The notes under the pieces were generated by a model. The model saw only the letters and a list, made by a program, of their open reading frames with translations, was not told the origin of the DNA and searched no databases. A stretch of 10,116 nucleotides of DNA, from contig JAEXTB010000200.1 in the NCBI GenBank assembly GCA_023453725.1, forward strand, positions 1 to 10,116. Reading direction: 5' to 3'. This DNA comes from Bacillota bacterium (GTDB taxonomy: Bacteria > Bacillota > Clostridia > Christensenellales > CAG-138). The position numbers and the translations under genes were made by a program. Below, one piece after another: positions 1 to 5,087 of this stretch. Numbering within the stretch: the first letter of the stretch is position 1; every line of letters starts with the position of its first letter.

Positions 1-1
1 C

Positions 2-199
2 GATTATTACCGCGGTGTGATTTTGTTCTGCGACTCCATGCATCCTGTGCGGTTGATGCCCATGCATTTTGGGCGGGCGTTCCGGCCGCCGGAAGTATTT
101 TTTGAGGAAGTTGCTCCGCTCACGACACTGCTCCTGCCACCGGCTGTAGACAGCAGCATTTTATGCCCCATGTGCCGGGAGGGAAAACAACCGATTTGA
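2..199 (+). CDS. C-terminal fragment of a protein with a CPMCREG tail, possibly phosphoribosyltransferase-like
   Basis: An open frame enters from the left edge (first full codon at base 2) and ends at TGA 197-199, leaving about 65 residues. The visible part starts DYYRGVILFCDS, passes through a hydrophobic, proline-rich stretch (LTTLLLPPA) and ends in CPMCREGKQPI. A CPxCxxG motif close to the C-terminus, after a short beta-strand-like segment, is a layout I associate with some type I orotate phosphoribosyltransferases (PyrE), so that is the best guess. The PRPP-binding loop would lie upstream and is not visible. The two Cys could also bind a metal. A strong hairpin terminator follows immediately, so this is the last gene of its unit. 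That it is coding is fairly sure, because it is open to the edge and precedes a terminator. The family is only a guess. Confidence 0.45.
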   Translation, partial: DYYRGVILFCDSMHPVRLMPMHFGRAFRPPEVFFEEVAPLTTLLLPPAVDSSILCPMCREGKQPI

Positions 200-200
200 C

Positions 201-229
201 AGCAAAAGCGCCGTTAAGGCGCTTTTGCT
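201..229. terminator. Bidirectional hairpin terminator between convergent genes
   Basis: Perfect 12-bp inverted repeat AGCAAAAGCGCC / GGCGCTTTTGCT with a 5-nt GTTAA loop. The stem itself supplies a T-rich 3' arm on either strand (TTTTGCT reading right, TTTTGCT reading left). It starts 2 nt after the stop of the plus-strand fragment and lies 20 nt beyond the stop of the minus-strand repressor, so it probably ends both transcripts. Confidence 0.8.
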
Positions 230-249
230 ATTGAAATCAAAATTTCATG

Positions 250-846
250 TTACAGCCCGTGTATACGGACTTCCACGACCCGGCCTATGATCTGCACATC
301 TCCGCTTGCGATTACCATAGGTTCATAATTTGGATTAGCAGGGTAGAGAATGAGCTGATTTCGAACCCATTTGACATGACGCAGCACCACTTCATCATTG
401 ATGCGGACAACCGCGATCTGTCCGTTTTCCACACGCGGCTGCAGGCGAACAAGTATAAGCGCACCCTCCACAATGTGGGCGTCCGTCATACAGTCGCCTT
501 CAACCTCCATAAAGAAGAATTCGCCGTTTTGAATATCGGAAGCAGGAACCGAAATGCGGTCCTCAACATTTTCTTCCGCCAAAATGGGTAACCCCGCATG
601 TACCCGCCCAACGACAGGAACCTGCACCATATTAAATGCAAAAGATGAAGAGGGCGCAACATCCCGTCCCAGCAAATAATCCGTACTCACGGAAAATAGA
701 TCCGCAAGGCGCAGCAGCATTTCCTGAGGGAGAGAGGCTCTGCCGTTTTCATATTTACAGATGGCGGCTTTTTGCACGCCTAGAAAATTACCCAGCATAT
801 CCTGAGTGTAGCCATTTTGTACGCGCAAATCCTTAATCCGGTTCAT
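250..846 (-). CDS. XRE-family HTH / S24 (LexA/CI-like) transcriptional repressor with a substituted catalytic dyad
   Basis: A 198-residue DNA-binding repressor of the LexA/CI/HdiR type. Residues 1-61 form a Cro/CI-like helix-turn-helix (TQDMLGNFLGVQKAAICKYENGR pattern, ending in STDYLLGR). Residues about 75-198 form an S24 peptidase domain, with an Ala84-Gly85 cleavage-site pair inside GRVHAGLP. In the family a Ser-Lys dyad cuts this bond. Here the Ser position is Cys119 (EVEGDCMTD, codon TGT at 492-490) and the Lys position is Arg156 (EVVLRHVKW, codon CGT at 381-379). By chance the numbering equals that of E. coli LexA. The start ATG at 846 follows AGGTG with a 5-nt gap. Its promoter carries one copy of a 17-bp palindrome and the divergent small gene carries two, which implies autoregulation and control of that neighbour. 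It is not the housekeeping Firmicute LexA: the operators do not resemble the CGAAC-N4-GTTCG SOS box. Confidence 0.9.
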   Translation of the reverse strand: MNRIKDLRVQNGYTQDMLGNFLGVQKAAICKYENGRASLPQEMLLRLADLFSVSTDYLLGRDVAPSSSFAFNMVQVPVVGRVHAGLPILAEENVEDRISVPASDIQNGEFFFMEVEGDCMTDAHIVEGALILVRLQPRVENGQIAVVRINDEVVLRHVKWVRNQLILYPANPNYEPMVIASGDVQIIGRVVEVRIHGL

Positions 847-898
847 GGGTTCACCTGCTTCTTATATAGTACGTCCGATAACGCTTGTATCTGCCTCT

Positions 899-927
899 AT
901 TGTATCCCATATGGAAACCCGAAGCAA
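899..927 (-). promoter_or_regulatory. Sigma-A promoter of the repressor gene
   Basis: Reading leftward, -35 TTGCTT (927-922), a 17-bp spacer and -10 TACAAT (904-899). The expected start is near 892, giving a leader of about 45 nt. Operator O1 (918-902) lies in the spacer and overlaps the first bases of the -10, so a bound repressor should block polymerase. This supports negative autoregulation. Confidence 0.7.
902..918. promoter_or_regulatory. Operator O1, 17-bp palindrome
   Basis: GTATCC-CATAT-GGAAAC; read on the minus strand it is GTTTCC-ATATG-GGATAC. It matches the shared pattern GTWTCC-N5-GGAWAC and lies within the repressor's own promoter. The GGATAC half faces the -10, the same polarity as in O2. 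The regulator is inferred to be the adjacent XRE-S24 protein. Confidence 0.7.
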
Positions 928-969
928 GTATATCATAACCCTGTCTAGTAATATTTTCTATATTTGCGC

Positions 970-998
970 TTGACGGTTTCCAAATTGGATACTATAAT
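970..998 (+). promoter_or_regulatory. Sigma-A promoter of the small membrane protein gene
   Basis: -35 TTGACG (970-975), spacer of exactly 17 bp and perfect -10 TATAAT (993-998). The start is expected near 1005. It should be strong when free. The spacer is filled base for base by operator O2. The leader to the ATG at 1158 is about 150 nt. Confidence 0.8.
976..992. promoter_or_regulatory. Operator O2, 17-bp palindrome filling the -35/-10 spacer
   Basis: GTTTCC-AAATT-GGATAC, abutting the -35 on the left and the -10 on the right. Binding here should exclude RNA polymerase. Centre-to-centre distance is 74 bp to O1 and 145 bp to O3, close to whole numbers of helical turns (about 7 and 14), so looping between repressor dimers is conceivable. 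Confidence 0.75.
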
Positions 999-1041
999 AA
1001 ACATACGACATCAAACGGGCGTTGCCTGGAAACTATTTGTT

Positions 1042-1107
1042 AAAAACGTGCATACATACGCGTTTTTTATCCATCAATTGGCTTCCTTGGCAGAGCAGCA
1101 CGTTTTT
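1042..1107 (+). promoter_or_regulatory. Leader segment with two mutually exclusive stem arms
   Basis: AAAAACGTG (1042-1050) can pair with CGCGTTTTT (1059-1067; 9 bp with one G-U, 8-nt loop, followed by a T run and so terminator-like). It can also pair with CACGTTTTT (1099-1107; 9 perfect pairs). Only one pairing is possible at a time. The first would resemble a weak intrinsic terminator within the leader of the small gene. The pairings are seen in the sequence; attenuation is inferred, and the AT-rich stems may be weak. Confidence 0.35.
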
Positions 1108-1120
1108 TATTTCAAATAAT

Positions 1121-1137
1121 GTTTCCATATTGGAAAC
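1121..1137. promoter_or_regulatory. Operator O3, perfect palindrome just upstream of the ribosome site
   Basis: GTTTCC-ATATT-GGAAAC, the most symmetric of the three copies. It lies in the leader, about 5 nt before the ribosome site AAGGAGGG (1143-1150). It could act as a roadblock or as an auxiliary site for looping. As RNA it could also fold as a 6-bp hairpin beside the ribosome site. Confidence 0.7.
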
Positions 1138-1157
1138 CAACTAAGGAGGGTGTTCTG

Positions 1158-1352
1158 ATGGCCGGAATTTTATTGTGCTTTGTACTCCCCGGAATATTAA
1201 TTGGGCTACTGCTGGGAGAAAGTCTGCAGGCTGTAAAAAGAAAGGCACGCCTTTTGGAACAAAAGCGTGCCCGTGAAAACCGTCGGCAGTTATATATACA
1301 CGATATGCGCAGTGACGCCTACTGCATGCTACCAAGCAGGCATGCGGCGTAA
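1158..1352 (+). CDS. Small single-pass membrane protein under repressor control (hypothetical)
   Basis: The 64-residue product is not recognised as a named family. Residues 3-20 (GILLCFVLPGILIGLLLG) form one hydrophobic membrane span. Residues 21-45 are strongly basic and probably helical (AVKRKARLLEQKRARENRR). The rest is a short polar tail ending SRHAA. There is no LysM or other domain. The start at 1158 is chosen because AAGGAGGG (1143-1150) lies 7 nt before it. An in-frame ATG at 1119 has no ribosome site and would place operator O3 inside the gene. The gene is driven by a strong promoter whose spacer is an operator, and it faces an S24-type repressor. This arrangement recalls SOS-induced small membrane proteins (TisB or DinQ type toxins, or YneA-like division inhibitors), but there is no sequence evidence for either role. 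Its stop lies 1 nt from the convergent stop of the lipoprotein gene. Confidence 0.7.
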   Translation: MAGILLCFVLPGILIGLLLGESLQAVKRKARLLEQKRARENRRQLYIHDMRSDAYCMLPSRHAA

Positions 1353-1353
1353 G

Positions 1354-2343
1354 TTACTGCATCGCTTTTTGAGCCAGGGTGTTGTCAACCAACTCATTGA
1401 AGGGGATCTTTGCCTTAAGCTCGCCTGCTGAATCTATAATGGTGAGCATGCGTTCAAAGTCCTTTTCCTCCATCGTGGGTTCGCTCTTCCAAGAGTCTGT
1501 CTCACGGTAGTTATGCGCAACAGAGGTCAGCACTTCAAGGCTTGCATCCGGGAAGAAGGGTTGTATGGCCTTGGCCACTTCTTCATCTGTTGCGCTCATG
1601 ACCCATTTTTGCGCTTTATAGATTGCCCGCAGGAAGCTTTCTACAAATGCGGGGTCATCTTTTAGCATCTGCTTGCTGACCATATAGGTGGTATAAGGCA
1701 CCTCGCCGGAGGCCTCGCCAACGCTTGCCACGATATAGCCTTTGCCCGCGAGTGTAAATGTGGAGGCCACGGGTTCAAACAGCGTTACATAATCACCTGT
1801 GCCGCCTTCAAACGCGCCGCCCATCAGGTTAAACTGGATGTTATCAATCACCGTGACATCCGTGCCAGGCGTCAGCCCATGCTGCTTGAGCACGTAGAGG
1901 AACGTCATTAGCGGCATGCCGCCTTTTCTGCCACCGATAATCGTCTTGTCTTTTAGACTTTCCCATTGAAAATCCGGCTCTTCTGTACGGCCAATCAGAA
2001 AAGAGCCATCACGTTTTGTGAGCTGTCCAACGATTACGGGATGGTCTTCCTTGCCTTCATTATAAACATATACGCCGGTTTCCGGTCCCATCAAACCGAT
2101 ATCCGCCTGGCCGGAGAGGAGCGCGGTCATTGTTTTGTCGGAACCGCCTCCGGTGGTGATCTCCACTTCCAATCCTTCTTCTGCAAAGTATCCGTTTGCC
2201 GCAGCCACATATTGCGGTGCATAGAATACCGAGCGCGTTACCTCATTGAGGCGTACCTTCCTGATCTCCTGCTCCTTTGCGCAACCCGCAAAGGCAAGGC
2301 AGACAATAGTAGCAAGCAACAGCAGAGCAACAAGCCTTTTCAT
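1354..2343 (-). CDS. ABC transporter substrate-binding lipoprotein, NMT1/THI5-like (orphan)
   Basis: A 329-residue extracytoplasmic solute-binding protein. The N-terminus is a lipoprotein signal: MKR, a hydrophobic core, then FAGC with Cys21 as the lipid anchor. The mature part has the NMT1/SsuA/ThiY-like fold signature: a start like KVRLNEVTRSVFYAPQYVAAANGYFAEEGLEVE, then GGGSDKTMTALLSGQADIGLMG, and a later VTLFEPVASTF segment. Proteins of this group feed ABC importers for thiamin pyrimidines, alkanesulfonates, nitrate or related small molecules. The ligand cannot be read from sequence. The start has GGAGGTGG (2357-2350) upstream. No permease or ATPase gene lies nearby, so partners must be encoded elsewhere or missing. 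bioY lies 81 bp upstream on the same strand with no terminator visible between, so co-transcription is possible. A link to biotin is only an inference. Confidence 0.88.
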   Translation of the reverse strand: MKRLVALLLLATIVCLAFAGCAKEQEIRKVRLNEVTRSVFYAPQYVAAANGYFAEEGLEVEITTGGGSDKTMTALLSGQADIGLMGPETGVYVYNEGKEDHPVIVGQLTKRDGSFLIGRTEEPDFQWESLKDKTIIGGRKGGMPLMTFLYVLKQHGLTPGTDVTVIDNIQFNLMGGAFEGGTGDYVTLFEPVASTFTLAGKGYIVASVGEASGEVPYTTYMVSKQMLKDDPAFVESFLRAIYKAQKWVMSATDEEVAKAIQPFFPDASLEVLTSVAHNYRETDSWKSEPTMEEKDFERMLTIIDSAGELKAKIPFNELVDNTLAQKAMQ

Positions 2344-2424
2344 GCGAAGCCACCTCCATATTCGTCAAACTAGACTATGGATATGGTATGCCGCATGAAC
2401 TTTTTTCGTGAGAGGGCAGATACC

Positions 2425-2988
2425 TTAAGCGTTTAAAAACAGGCTTGGCGCGCGCTTGCGAAGCTGTGCGCCAAGCAAAGACGCAAGCATCAGTTTCAAC
2501 AGGTCAAGCGGAAGGAAAATATATACAAGATAAACCGCGCGGGAGAGTGCCAAAGGTTTTGCAAGATAAGCGGAAGAGATAAGCGCCATATATCCCACGC
2601 CGCAAAGCTGGACAAGCAGAATAATTAAAAATCCGCCCAGAATAAACGACATTTTCTTTCCTCGGTACAAGGTAAGCGAGGCGGTCTTGCTCAACAAAGG
2701 CGCAGCAGCTATAAACGCGAGCAAATATCCGAATGTCGGATCAAAGATGTACCCAATTCCGCCTCCGTTCGCAAATACCGGGATGCCGATCATCCCAATG
2801 AGTACGTAAATAAGCTGTGAAAAGAACGCGGCCGAAGGCGGCAGCAACAGCCCCGCAAGGTAAACAAACGCAGTCTGCAATGTCATCGGCACGGGATAGG
2901 GGGGGATTGGAAACTTGATAAATGCGCCTACTGCTGTCAACGCCGCAAACATTGCCGCAAACAGCATGGTCCGTAACGAAAGTTTCAT
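2425..2988 (-). CDS. bioY: BioY, biotin-specific S component of an ECF transporter
   Basis: The 187-residue integral membrane protein has about six hydrophobic segments. BioY hallmarks are present: PMTLQT at residues 34-39, the GGGIGYIFDPTFGYLLAF segment at 75-92, and a basic C-terminus (LRKRAP). BioY binds biotin and works with the shared ECF energising module (EcfT plus two ATPases), which is not encoded here; in some bacteria it can work alone. Length is normal for the family. The ATG at 2988 follows AGGCGG (3000-2995) with 6 nt between. A probable BirA operator lies just upstream, so expression is expected to fall when biotin is plentiful. The substrate-binding lipoprotein gene follows on the same strand. 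Confidence 0.93.
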   Translation of the reverse strand: MKLSLRTMLFAAMFAALTAVGAFIKFPIPPYPVPMTLQTAFVYLAGLLLPPSAAFFSQLIYVLIGMIGIPVFANGGGIGYIFDPTFGYLLAFIAAAPLLSKTASLTLYRGKKMSFILGGFLIILLVQLCGVGYMALISSAYLAKPLALSRAVYLVYIFLPLDLLKLMLASLLGAQLRKRAPSLFLNA

Positions 2989-3000
2989 TTTGCACCGCCT

Positions 3001-3034
3001 AATGTTAACTTGTATTTTTTTATAAGTTTACAAT
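3001..3034. promoter_or_regulatory. Probable BirA operator upstream of bioY
   Basis: Read on the minus strand: ATTGTAAAC, 16 nt, GTTAACATT. Seven of nine arm positions are symmetric. The arms and spacing match the known biotin-repressor site (TTGTAAAC or TTGTTAAC arms about 16 nt apart). The site lies 13 nt upstream of the bioY ATG on its left end. It predicts a BirA with an N-terminal DNA-binding domain in this organism. I could not place a clean -35/-10 pair for bioY. Confidence 0.72.
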
Positions 3035-3082
3035 ACGGCGGAGGATTTGACAAGCGCGGTATTATCTTTCGTAATTTTATAT

Positions 3083-3111
3083 GTTACAGATTGCACAATT
3101 TGCGGTAGAAT
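3083..3111 (+). promoter_or_regulatory. Probable promoter of the DUF2156 gene
   Basis: -35-like GTTACA (3083-3088), 17-bp spacer, -10 TAGAAT (3106-3111). The expected start is about 3118, right at a GC-rich hairpin. The -35 is weak. Confidence 0.45.
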
Positions 3112-3120
3112 AGAAAAGGA

Positions 3121-3140
3121 TGCGCGTCAGGTGACGCGCA
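3121..3140 (+). other. GC-rich hairpin at the predicted 5' end of the DUF2156 transcript
   Basis: TGCGCGTCA and TGACGCGCA form a perfect 9-base inverted repeat with only GG between, so about 7-8 bp can pair with a 4-6 nt loop. It is followed by an A run, not T, so it is not a plus-strand terminator. A 5' mRNA-stabilising stem or a protein-binding palindrome is possible. Confidence 0.5.
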
Positions 3141-3168
3141 AAAAAGTGCTGTAAGGAAGGTAAAGAAG

Positions 3169-4068
3169 TTGCTTCAGTTCCAACCGATCCGTCTTGCGGA
3201 TAAGGCGATTATTGATCCATATTTAAAACCGCACGCATTTGAATGTTCTGAGTTTACATTTACCAATTTTGTCATTTGGGGCCAAGACGAGAAAATACAG
3301 TGGGCAGAGCAGGACGATGTGCTCTATATCCGGCTGCAGTTTGCGAAGAAACAGCATCCGTTCCTGTTTCCCCCGATCCCCAAGGATTTTTCAATGGACT
3401 ATGTCAAAGCGCTCGAACCCGCATACGAGTACTTCCATGCGATTGGTGTTGTGCCCCGGTTCCGCGCTGTCAGTGGCCGGTTTGTGGAGCTGTTTCAGAA
3501 TCATGCGCCTTTGTTCTCCCTCACAGCTGACCGAAACACGTTTGATTATATCTACAGCGCGGAAGATTTGATCACGCTCAAAGGCCGCAAATTTCATGCA
3601 AAACGCAACCATATCAACCAGTTCACTTCCCAGTACAGCTTTACATATGAGCCGCTTACGCAGGAGAGAACGCAGGAATGTATGGAGCTTTACATGAGCT
3701 GGCTGCAGGAAAAGGACATCAACGAACCCGGCATACTTGGCGAAATGAAGGCAATCTCTTTCCTGCTGCCCAATATGGAGGCGCTCCAGGTAAAGGGCGG
3801 CTGCATTTATGTGGCAGACAAGCTTGTCGCGTTCTCTTTGGGGGAACAGGTCAAAGAGGATATGGCAGTGATCCATATTGAAAAAGCGGACGCCTCCTAC
3901 GCAGGGCTTTATGCCGTTGTTAACCAGCAGTTTGCAGAGCACGCATGGAGCAATATGACGTATCTCAACCGGGAGGAGGATATGGGAATCCCCGGTATGA
4001 GAAAGGCCAAGCTATCCTACCAGCCTGTAAAATTAATTGAAAAATACGATGCCGTACTAAGGCCTTAA
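3169..4068 (+). CDS. DUF2156 domain protein (GNAT-fold, related to the MprF C-terminal domain)
   Basis: The 299-residue soluble protein resembles the DUF2156 family, a tandem GNAT-like fold related to the catalytic domain of phosphatidylglycerol lysyltransferase (MprF). Visible marks are FTFTNFVIW near residues 29-37, the segment YIYSAEDLITLKGRKFHAKRNHINQF around 127-152, GGCIYVADKLVAFSLGEQ in the second half, and the late YLNREEDMGIPGMRKAKLSYQP block typical of the family. No membrane helices are present, so it lacks the MprF flippase part. An aminoacyl- or acyl-transfer role is suspected for the family, but the substrate is unknown. The start is TTG at 3169: AAGGAAGG lies 8 nt upstream (3153-3160), the same site and spacing used by yajC downstream. 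It appears to be a single-gene unit, since yajC has its own promoter. Confidence 0.85.
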   Translation: MLQFQPIRLADKAIIDPYLKPHAFECSEFTFTNFVIWGQDEKIQWAEQDDVLYIRLQFAKKQHPFLFPPIPKDFSMDYVKALEPAYEYFHAIGVVPRFRAVSGRFVELFQNHAPLFSLTADRNTFDYIYSAEDLITLKGRKFHAKRNHINQFTSQYSFTYEPLTQERTQECMELYMSWLQEKDINEPGILGEMKAISFLLPNMEALQVKGGCIYVADKLVAFSLGEQVKEDMAVIHIEKADASYAGLYAVVNQQFAEHAWSNMTYLNREEDMGIPGMRKAKLSYQPVKLIEKYDAVLRP

Positions 4069-4077
4069 TAAGCTTGT

Positions 4078-4144
4078 GTCAAGGCTGTGAAACGAGCGTA
4101 ACAAATGTTTTATGACGCCATCCCGGGCCTATAAAAACCTTGAC
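4078..4144. repeat. Short inverted repeat flanking the intergenic region before yajC
   Basis: GTCAAGG (4078-4084) and CCTTGAC (4138-4144), 53 bp apart. The right arm is part of the yajC -35. It may be chance, or part of a terminator or operator. No T-tailed terminator was seen after the DUF2156 gene. Confidence 0.25.
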
Positions 4145-4168
4145 GCACCCTTTCATTTGCTATACACT
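4140..4168 (+). promoter_or_regulatory. Promoter of yajC
   Basis: -35 TTGACG (4140-4145), 17-bp spacer, -10 TACACT (4163-4168); an overlapping TATACA at 4161 would give a 15-bp spacer. The leader is short, about 30 nt, with ribosome site AAGGAAGG at 4188-4195. Confidence 0.65.
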
Positions 4169-4203
4169 TAGTCTGCAAACATATGTAAAGGAAGGTAAGA
4201 AGA

Positions 4204-4527
4204 ATGCCGCAGGAAGCCGCCAGCTTTTTTCAGAGTCCTACACTATTGATGATCTTACTCGCGGTCGCGATGGTCGCTTTTATGATCATTCCGCAACGCA
4301 GACGCGAAAAAAAGGTCAAAGATATGCTCAATGCCCTTAAGCCGGGAGACCGTGTGCGGACAATCGGCGGTATCTATGGAACCATCGGTTCCATCAAGGA
4401 TGACGTTGTTACGCTTATTGTCGGGCCGGACAAGGTTCGCCTCGTTTTTGCCCGCGGCGCGATCTCTACAGTTGAGAATGTAGCGGCAGAAAACACCATG
4501 ACCGAAGAGGTTAAGGAAGTTAAATAA
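4204..4527 (+). CDS. yajC: YajC, accessory subunit of the Sec preprotein translocase
   Basis: The 107-residue protein has the YajC layout: a short N-terminus, one membrane span at about residues 13-30 (LLMILLAVAMVAFMIIP), the RREKKVKDMLNALKPGDRVRTIGGIYGTI block, then a small beta domain and an acidic C-terminal tail. In E. coli YajC joins SecDF and supports Sec-dependent export; its role in Firmicutes is minor and poorly defined. secD/secF are not in the window. The ATG at 4204 lies 8 nt after AAGGAAGG (4188-4195). The gene has its own promoter and a strong terminator 15 nt after the stop, so it is mainly monocistronic. In many Clostridia yajC is followed by a TIGR04086 gene, as here. Confidence 0.95.
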   Translation: MPQEAASFFQSPTLLMILLAVAMVAFMIIPQRRREKKVKDMLNALKPGDRVRTIGGIYGTIGSIKDDVVTLIVGPDKVRLVFARGAISTVENVAAENTMTEEVKEVK

Positions 4528-4542
4528 AAATTTGCTCTACAC

Positions 4543-4580
4543 ACATACCGGCAACCATGTTGCCGGTATGTTTTTTTTTT
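4543..4580 (+). terminator. Strong intrinsic terminator after yajC
   Basis: 13-bp perfect stem ACATACCGGCAAC / GTTGCCGGTATGT with a CAT loop, running straight into about ten T. No clear promoter follows before the next gene, which may depend on read-through. Confidence 0.92.
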
Positions 4581-4623
4581 CATGCGCATAGGTATTGCCA
4601 TAGGAGTTTAGGGGGAATACCAT

Positions 4624-5031
4624 ATGAAGACGAAGCGCAGGAAAAAACAGCCGGAAAAAGGGAATGGAACGCTTTTACGGGTTTTAAAAGCTTCCCTGCT
4701 TGGGTGCGTGGTTACCATCATCGCCATACTGTTGTTTGCACTGCTCTTGAAAATTGAACTTTTGGGTGAGGATTCCATTCCTGTGATGACCAGTGTCATC
4801 AAGGCGCTATGTGCCGCATTCGCCGGCCTGCTCGCTGCGCGCGGCTGTCAGGAACGGGGATGGATATGGGGAGGTATCGGAGGTGCATTTTACGTGCTGA
4901 TCTCCTTTGTCGCATTCTCCCTGGTGGAAAAGACCCTGGCATTTACACTCGGCCTTTTGGCCGACATGCTGATGGGATTTGTTGCCGGCATTGCAGGCAG
5001 TCTGATCCTGCAGCTAAAAAAGCCAGCTTAG
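4624..5031 (+). CDS. TIGR04086 family membrane protein
   Basis: A 135-residue protein with a basic cytoplasmic start (MKTKRRKKQPEKG) and four predicted membrane helices: about 20-44, 52-73, 78-101 and 105-130. Gly- and Ala-rich helices (GWIWGGIGGAFYVLISF; LLADMLMGFVAGIAGSLI) and the size fit the TIGR04086 (YrzE-like) family, known beside yajC in Clostridia. The biochemical function is not known. AGGGGG (4610-4615) lies 8 nt before the ATG. In several Clostridia the next genes are the SCIFF peptide and its radical SAM maturase. They are absent here, and the rnjA promoter follows directly. Confidence 0.82.
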   Translation: MKTKRRKKQPEKGNGTLLRVLKASLLGCVVTIIAILLFALLLKIELLGEDSIPVMTSVIKALCAAFAGLLAARGCQERGWIWGGIGGAFYVLISFVAFSLVEKTLAFTLGLLADMLMGFVAGIAGSLILQLKKPA

Positions 5032-5052
5032 CTGGCAAGGTGTGTGTTCTGC

Positions 5053-5081
5053 TTGTCAATTGCGCCCCAAAAGCGTATAAT
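5053..5081 (+). promoter_or_regulatory. Consensus sigma-A promoter of rnjA
   Basis: -35 TTGTCA (5053-5058), 17-bp spacer, perfect -10 TATAAT (5076-5081). The start is expected near 5088, leaving a leader of about 150 nt before the rnjA start codon. Confidence 0.85.
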
Positions 5082-5087
5082 AACACA

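Larger units (their letters stand above)
847..1157. promoter_or_regulatory. Divergent regulatory region with two promoters, three operators and a long leader
   Basis: This 311-base gene-free stretch lies between the repressor and the small membrane protein. It holds a minus-strand promoter (899-927), a plus-strand promoter (970-998), three related palindromes (902-918, 976-992, 1121-1137) and a leader of about 150 nt with alternative base-pairing arms (1042-1107). No convincing leader peptide with a ribosome site was found. The parts are listed separately. Confidence 0.75.

Noticed and set aside
247..591. Plus-strand open frame of 114 codons opposite the repressor
   Set aside because: It is antisense to a clear XRE-S24 gene and has no ribosome site or recognisable motif.
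1021..1033. A fourth operator around GGAAAC at 1028-1033
   Set aside because: Only one half-site matches; the expected partner at 1017-1022 (GGGCGT) does not fit.
1119..1157. A 77-residue version of the small membrane protein starting at ATG 1119
   Set aside because: No ribosome site, and it would place operator O3 in the coding region. AAGGAGGG sits at the right distance from ATG 1158.
3391..3942. Minus-strand open frame of 183 codons inside the DUF2156 gene
   Set aside because: Mirror frame of a well-supported gene; no ribosome site, and composition is not protein-like.
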